Assembly: GCA_016178125.1 (NCBI GenBank)
Contig: JACOTV010000033.1
Location: 1 to 7,518, forward strand
From: Candidatus Microgenomates bacterium
Lineage (GTDB): Bacteria > Patescibacteriota > Microgenomatia > UBA1406 > GWC2-37-13
DNA length: 7,518 bases
Reading direction: 5' to 3'
Shown here: piece by piece, positions 4,710 through 7,518 of the stretch
Position numbering within the stretch: position 1 is the stretch's first letter
How the letters are laid out: the number at the start of each line of letters is the position of its first letter
Notes under the pieces: model-generated
What the model was told of the DNA's origin: nothing
Databases searched by the model: none
The model's input: the letters and a program-made list of their open reading frames with translations, nothing else
Program-made: the position numbers and the translations under genes

Positions 4710-7518
4710 ATGGCAGACGATGAAGTAGTCTCTGAAGTAGTGTCGTCGGGGCCGCATCGTGGTGGTCGAGTGTTACGCACACCCGAAGAACGAGCCACCA
4801 AGCAGTCCGGTGAATCAGAAGCACAGCGCATGCAGCGTGAAGAGGAGCGTATGGCTCAAGCCACCCGAGAACAAGTGATGGAGGAAATAAAAGCCATCAT
4901 CGAAAACGAGCAACTCCGCGTATATGCCGAAGAAACAGCCAGCCGCATCACCCAAAAAACGATGCAAGAGAAGGCCGCCCCAGACCAATTCAGAGGCAAA
5001 GAGAACGATCCAAAGACCCCCCTTGGCAAGGCCACGAGTTCCAAAGAAGCCGCACAGCGCATCTTGATTGCGGCCAAAACCGGTAAGCTCCAAGAACTCA
5101 CGACTGCCACAGCCGGTGAGCCCCCCGTGGTAAATGCGTTTGCCGCCGAGACCATCAAAAAAATAAGCGATGCCGTGCCAGTCACCGCAATCGGCGACAA
5201 TAGCGGTGCCTTTTTGTTCGATTTAATGAATAAAATGCTGAGAAACGAAATCACCGACTTTGATGGGCTCAACAAGGCGTTTACCAACTTCACCATATTA
5301 GTAACGGCCGATCCGTATGTGTACGGACGCATCGCCGAAGCATACAAAAACATCGGCCGCTCGTACGGCCTCGACGACGAACGGCTCAACCGTATGTATC
5401 AGACCATCGATGAGCTTCGTGCTCACCAGGGGTCGGTGTTTGAACAGGATAAGGCAAAAGATGAAGCTAAATTCGACTACGATCGCCAGCGCGCACTCGC
5501 CAATTACATTGGCGACGATGAAGACGACAATCGCGTAATACGGGCACTCTATTCGCCTCAATTTTTTCTTGAGTACGTAGATTACATTAAACAAATCCCC
5601 AACGGAGCAAACCCCGAAAAATATGGTGCAAAGTTTAAGGAGCTAAGCGAAAATAGTCCAGGCTCCGACGAATACTGGCAAGAGGTGAGCGAGATCCTGA
5701 CCCGCGAGATTGCGTTTAGGTTTGGTAAGGTGTTTCGCGCGGTCTCGAAGTCTCATAAGGATAAGTTCCTCGACGAGATTGCGAACGAGAATCCCATGGA
5801 GTCTATGAATTTGGCCAAAACATATTTGAATCAGGCACTTCTTCGGCTCTCAGACCGGTTCACCGATCCTAAGGTGCGCGAATTTTATGGCATCGACAAA
5901 CGGCGCGCCGAAGGTGATTTGCGATTCTTTAGTAAGCGCAAACGTACCTTTGAAACCGAAAAGGTGATTAATTATACCGATGTAAATGGGAACGCTAAAA
6001 GTCATACCGTAATTCGTGATCGGCGTATTTCGGTGGGGCGTGCACAAGAAGTCGAGATCTATGACTTTTTGGCCGGTGTAAAGTTTCAGGTAGAGCGCTT
6101 CATTGATCACGCACTGCCCTACAACCATAATATTCAAGCACTCTTTCTACGCCAGGCGGGTCAAGACGGCACCTTTTGGGGCCAGATCGGGCAGTACGCG
6201 GCGGCCAACCTAACTACCTTTGACTTAGATTCACTAAACGATATCCCAGACGCAGACATCGTAATGTCGGCGTTTCGCATGTACAGCAAGTATGTAAAAG
6301 CAGACTTTGCCCATTACGACTGGAAGAACGAGCCTGGCCGCTTCACCGAAGAATTTGACTCGCCAAACACCCCGATTCAACAAGACGTGGTCAAGAATCT
6401 TAAAAAGCTGTTCCCCGAGCTACAGGACCATCATAACAAGTGGCGCTTGGATCAAGCCATGAACATTGCGATCGGGGTATCGCGCGGCGTATTTTTGACC
6501 GAACCCACCACCGTAGCATGGGCCGATGCCCCGCATACGGGCGAAGGGAATCCCACCTTTGAGAGTTATTACACCAACAGTAACGCCGCGCTTTTGGGAC
6601 TTAATCCCCAGCATAACCCTGACCGCTGGAAAACGCCGGCACAGACCCAGGGTCCGCTCCTTCACTTGCCAGTCGCCGGCGAAATGCCAGGGAACATTCG
6701 CAACTTCATGAAGCATTGGAACCATGTAAAGCTTTACGAGTGGATGAAAAAGCGGCAGAACTCGTACACCCAAGGGCTTCCGGCGTTTACCGAACTGCAT
6801 CCAGAGATCAAGGGGCATCATTTGGAGCCCGGAAAGATTTCGGTCCTCTTTGACCGAATGTTGAAAAAATTGCCCGGGGGCGAAGCGCGTGCTCATAAAA
6901 AGTCCCACGATGCTCACGGCGGAGGCCATGGAGATAAGAACGAAACGTTTATCAGCAAAATAGCGAAGAAATTGCCGTGGACCGAAACGCACCAGAACGC
7001 CCGGAAAGAAAAGTGGGCAGAAAAAGGCCAGCGTCGATTGCTTACGTTTATCGACGCAATGCCTAATATTGGCAAGGTAGGCGGACCAATTGAACGCGGC
7101 AGCTGGCGAAATAAAGCCTATGAGGGCTGGGTAATATACGACGCAAATGGTAAAGAAAATGCAATAGAAACATTTAAAGCGCTCGAAAATATTGGCGTTG
7201 AGGCAGTCAAGTGGTGGGCAGAAAGCGAGGATGGCAAGCTGACAAAGCTGCATCGTGGGTCGGGCCATGGAGACGGCAATTTCACCGATGAGTTTGGTGA
7301 ATATGTGTATAACAAATACATTAAGCCCAACTCCGACGCTCAGCTTTCGTACCAAAAGTACGTTGAGAACGTTAAGAAAGAACTTGTTCAAAAACAAGGT
7401 ATAAAAATCAAACAAGAAAAGGCCGACCGCGGGGGCGACACAACGCGGCAAACCAAAAGCCAAAAAAAAGCAGAAAATGTTGAAGGGCAATATGCAGGTG
7501 TTATAACGTATCGCGCGC
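4710..7518 (+). CDS. Very large uncharacterised soluble protein, N-terminal 936 residues
   Basis: The frame is open from ATG 4710 to the window edge with no stop, so at least 936 residues are encoded and the C-terminus is missing. The start is well set: an in-frame TGA lies at 4692-4694, and a strong promoter ends six bases before the ATG. I do not recognise a family or catalytic motif. There is no signal peptide and no membrane segment, which suggests a cytoplasmic protein. Residues 24-95 are highly charged and helical, probably a coiled coil (EAQRMQREEERMAQ and onward). Residues 110-700 look like a folded, mixed helical protein with many aromatics. A His/Gly patch HKKSHDAHGGGHGD (729-742) looks like a linker, and a second GHGD occurs at 852-855. 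From about 898 the sequence is Lys/Gln-rich and looks disordered. No cysteine codon occurs in the visible 936. Codon use resembles the neighbours, so recent transfer is not indicated. Confidence 0.85.
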   Translation, partial: MADDEVVSEVVSSGPHRGGRVLRTPEERATKQSGESEAQRMQREEERMAQATREQVMEEIKAIIENEQLRVYAEETASRITQKTMQEKAAPDQFRGKENDPKTPLGKATSSKEAAQRILIAAKTGKLQELTTATAGEPPVVNAFAAETIKKISDAVPVTAIGDNSGAFLFDLMNKMLRNEITDFDGLNKAFTNFTILVTADPYVYGRIAEAYKNIGRSYGLDDERLNRMYQTIDELRAHQGSVFEQDKAKDEAKFDYDRQRALANYIGDDEDDNRVIRALYSPQFFLEYVDYIKQIPNGANPEKYGAKFKELSENSPGSDEYWQEVSEILTREIAFRFGKVFRAVSKSHKDKFLDEIANENPMESMNLAKTYLNQALLRLSDRFTDPKVREFYGIDKRRAEGDLRFFSKRKRTFETEKVINYTDVNGNAKSHTVIRDRRISVGRAQEVEIYDFLAGVKFQVERFIDHALPYNHNIQALFLRQAGQDGTFWGQIGQYAAANLTTFDLDSLNDIPDADIVMSAFRMYSKYVKADFAHYDWKNEPGRFTEEFDSPNTPIQQDVVKNLKKLFPELQDHHNKWRLDQAMNIAIGVSRGVFLTEPTTVAWADAPHTGEGNPTFESYYTNSNAALLGLNPQHNPDRWKTPAQTQGPLLHLPVAGEMPGNIRNFMKHWNHVKLYEWMKKRQNSYTQGLPAFTELHPEIKGHHLEPGKISVLFDRMLKKLPGGEARAHKKSHDAHGGGHGDKNETFISKIAKKLPWTETHQNARKEKWAEKGQRRLLTFIDAMPNIGKVGGPIERGSWRNKAYEGWVIYDANGKENAIETFKALENIGVEAVKWWAESEDGKLTKLHRGSGHGDGNFTDEFGEYVYNKYIKPNSDAQLSYQKYVENVKKELVQKQGIKIKQEKADRGGDTTRQTKSQKKAENVEGQYAGVITYRA

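Noticed and set aside
4856..5389. 177-codon minus-strand frame under the start of the large gene
   Set aside because: Ser/Ala/Leu-rich shadow of a GC-biased coding frame, with no independent support.
6420..7490. 356-codon open frame on the minus strand under the large unknown gene
   Set aside because: The plus-strand frame is longer, starts at a strong promoter and has the composition of a soluble protein; the antisense product is an odd Phe/Cys-rich string typical of shadow frames.

Overview
The window reads as chromosomal DNA of a Candidate Phyla Radiation (Patescibacteria, Parcubacteria-like) bacterium. The support is indirect: a compact valyl-tRNA synthetase with the 'NANADLHLGHAM' and 'GADHAGFETQ' motif variants I associate with that group, a DUF2298/'YYYxG' membrane protein, a reduced ribosomal-protein L34/YidC/Jag cluster, very short intergenic gaps, and no convincing Shine-Dalgarno sequence ahead of any start codon. 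GC content looks intermediate. The lineage call is an inference, since there is no rRNA gene in the window.

Layout. Positions 1-729 (minus strand) hold the first 243 residues of a polytopic DUF2298 membrane protein that runs off the left edge. A 53-base divergent promoter region (730-782) separates it from a plus-strand series: valS (783-2885), rpmH for ribosomal protein L34 (2896-3033, too short for most gene callers' cutoffs), yidC membrane insertase (3072-3914), and jag/khpB, a KH-R3H RNA-binding protein (3943-4449). Next comes a possible small single-pass membrane protein overlapping the end of jag (about 4403-4642). Last is a very large open frame from 4710 that is still open at the right edge (936 codons visible), which I do not recognise.

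How the genes fit together. rpmH-yidC-jag is the remnant of the classic bacterial rpmH-rnpA-yidD-yidC-jag block, which couples ribosome production to membrane-protein insertion. Here rnpA and yidD are missing from the 38-base rpmH-yidC gap, and valS sits in front of rpmH. Gaps are 10, 38 and 28 bases with no terminator, so co-transcription is plausible, yet every plus-strand start has a -10-like AT motif (TATTATAC, TTTAATAC, TTTATTAC, TATAAT) ending one to six bases before the ATG. This suggests leaderless or very short-leader mRNAs with internal promoters. The clearest case is the large unknown gene, whose TTGCCT-16-TATAAT-6-ATG arrangement would place the transcript start on the start codon itself.

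The most novel material is the large, cysteine-free unknown protein at the right end, together with the small CxxC membrane ORF before it. No tRNA, rRNA, CRISPR array or insertion sequence was seen.
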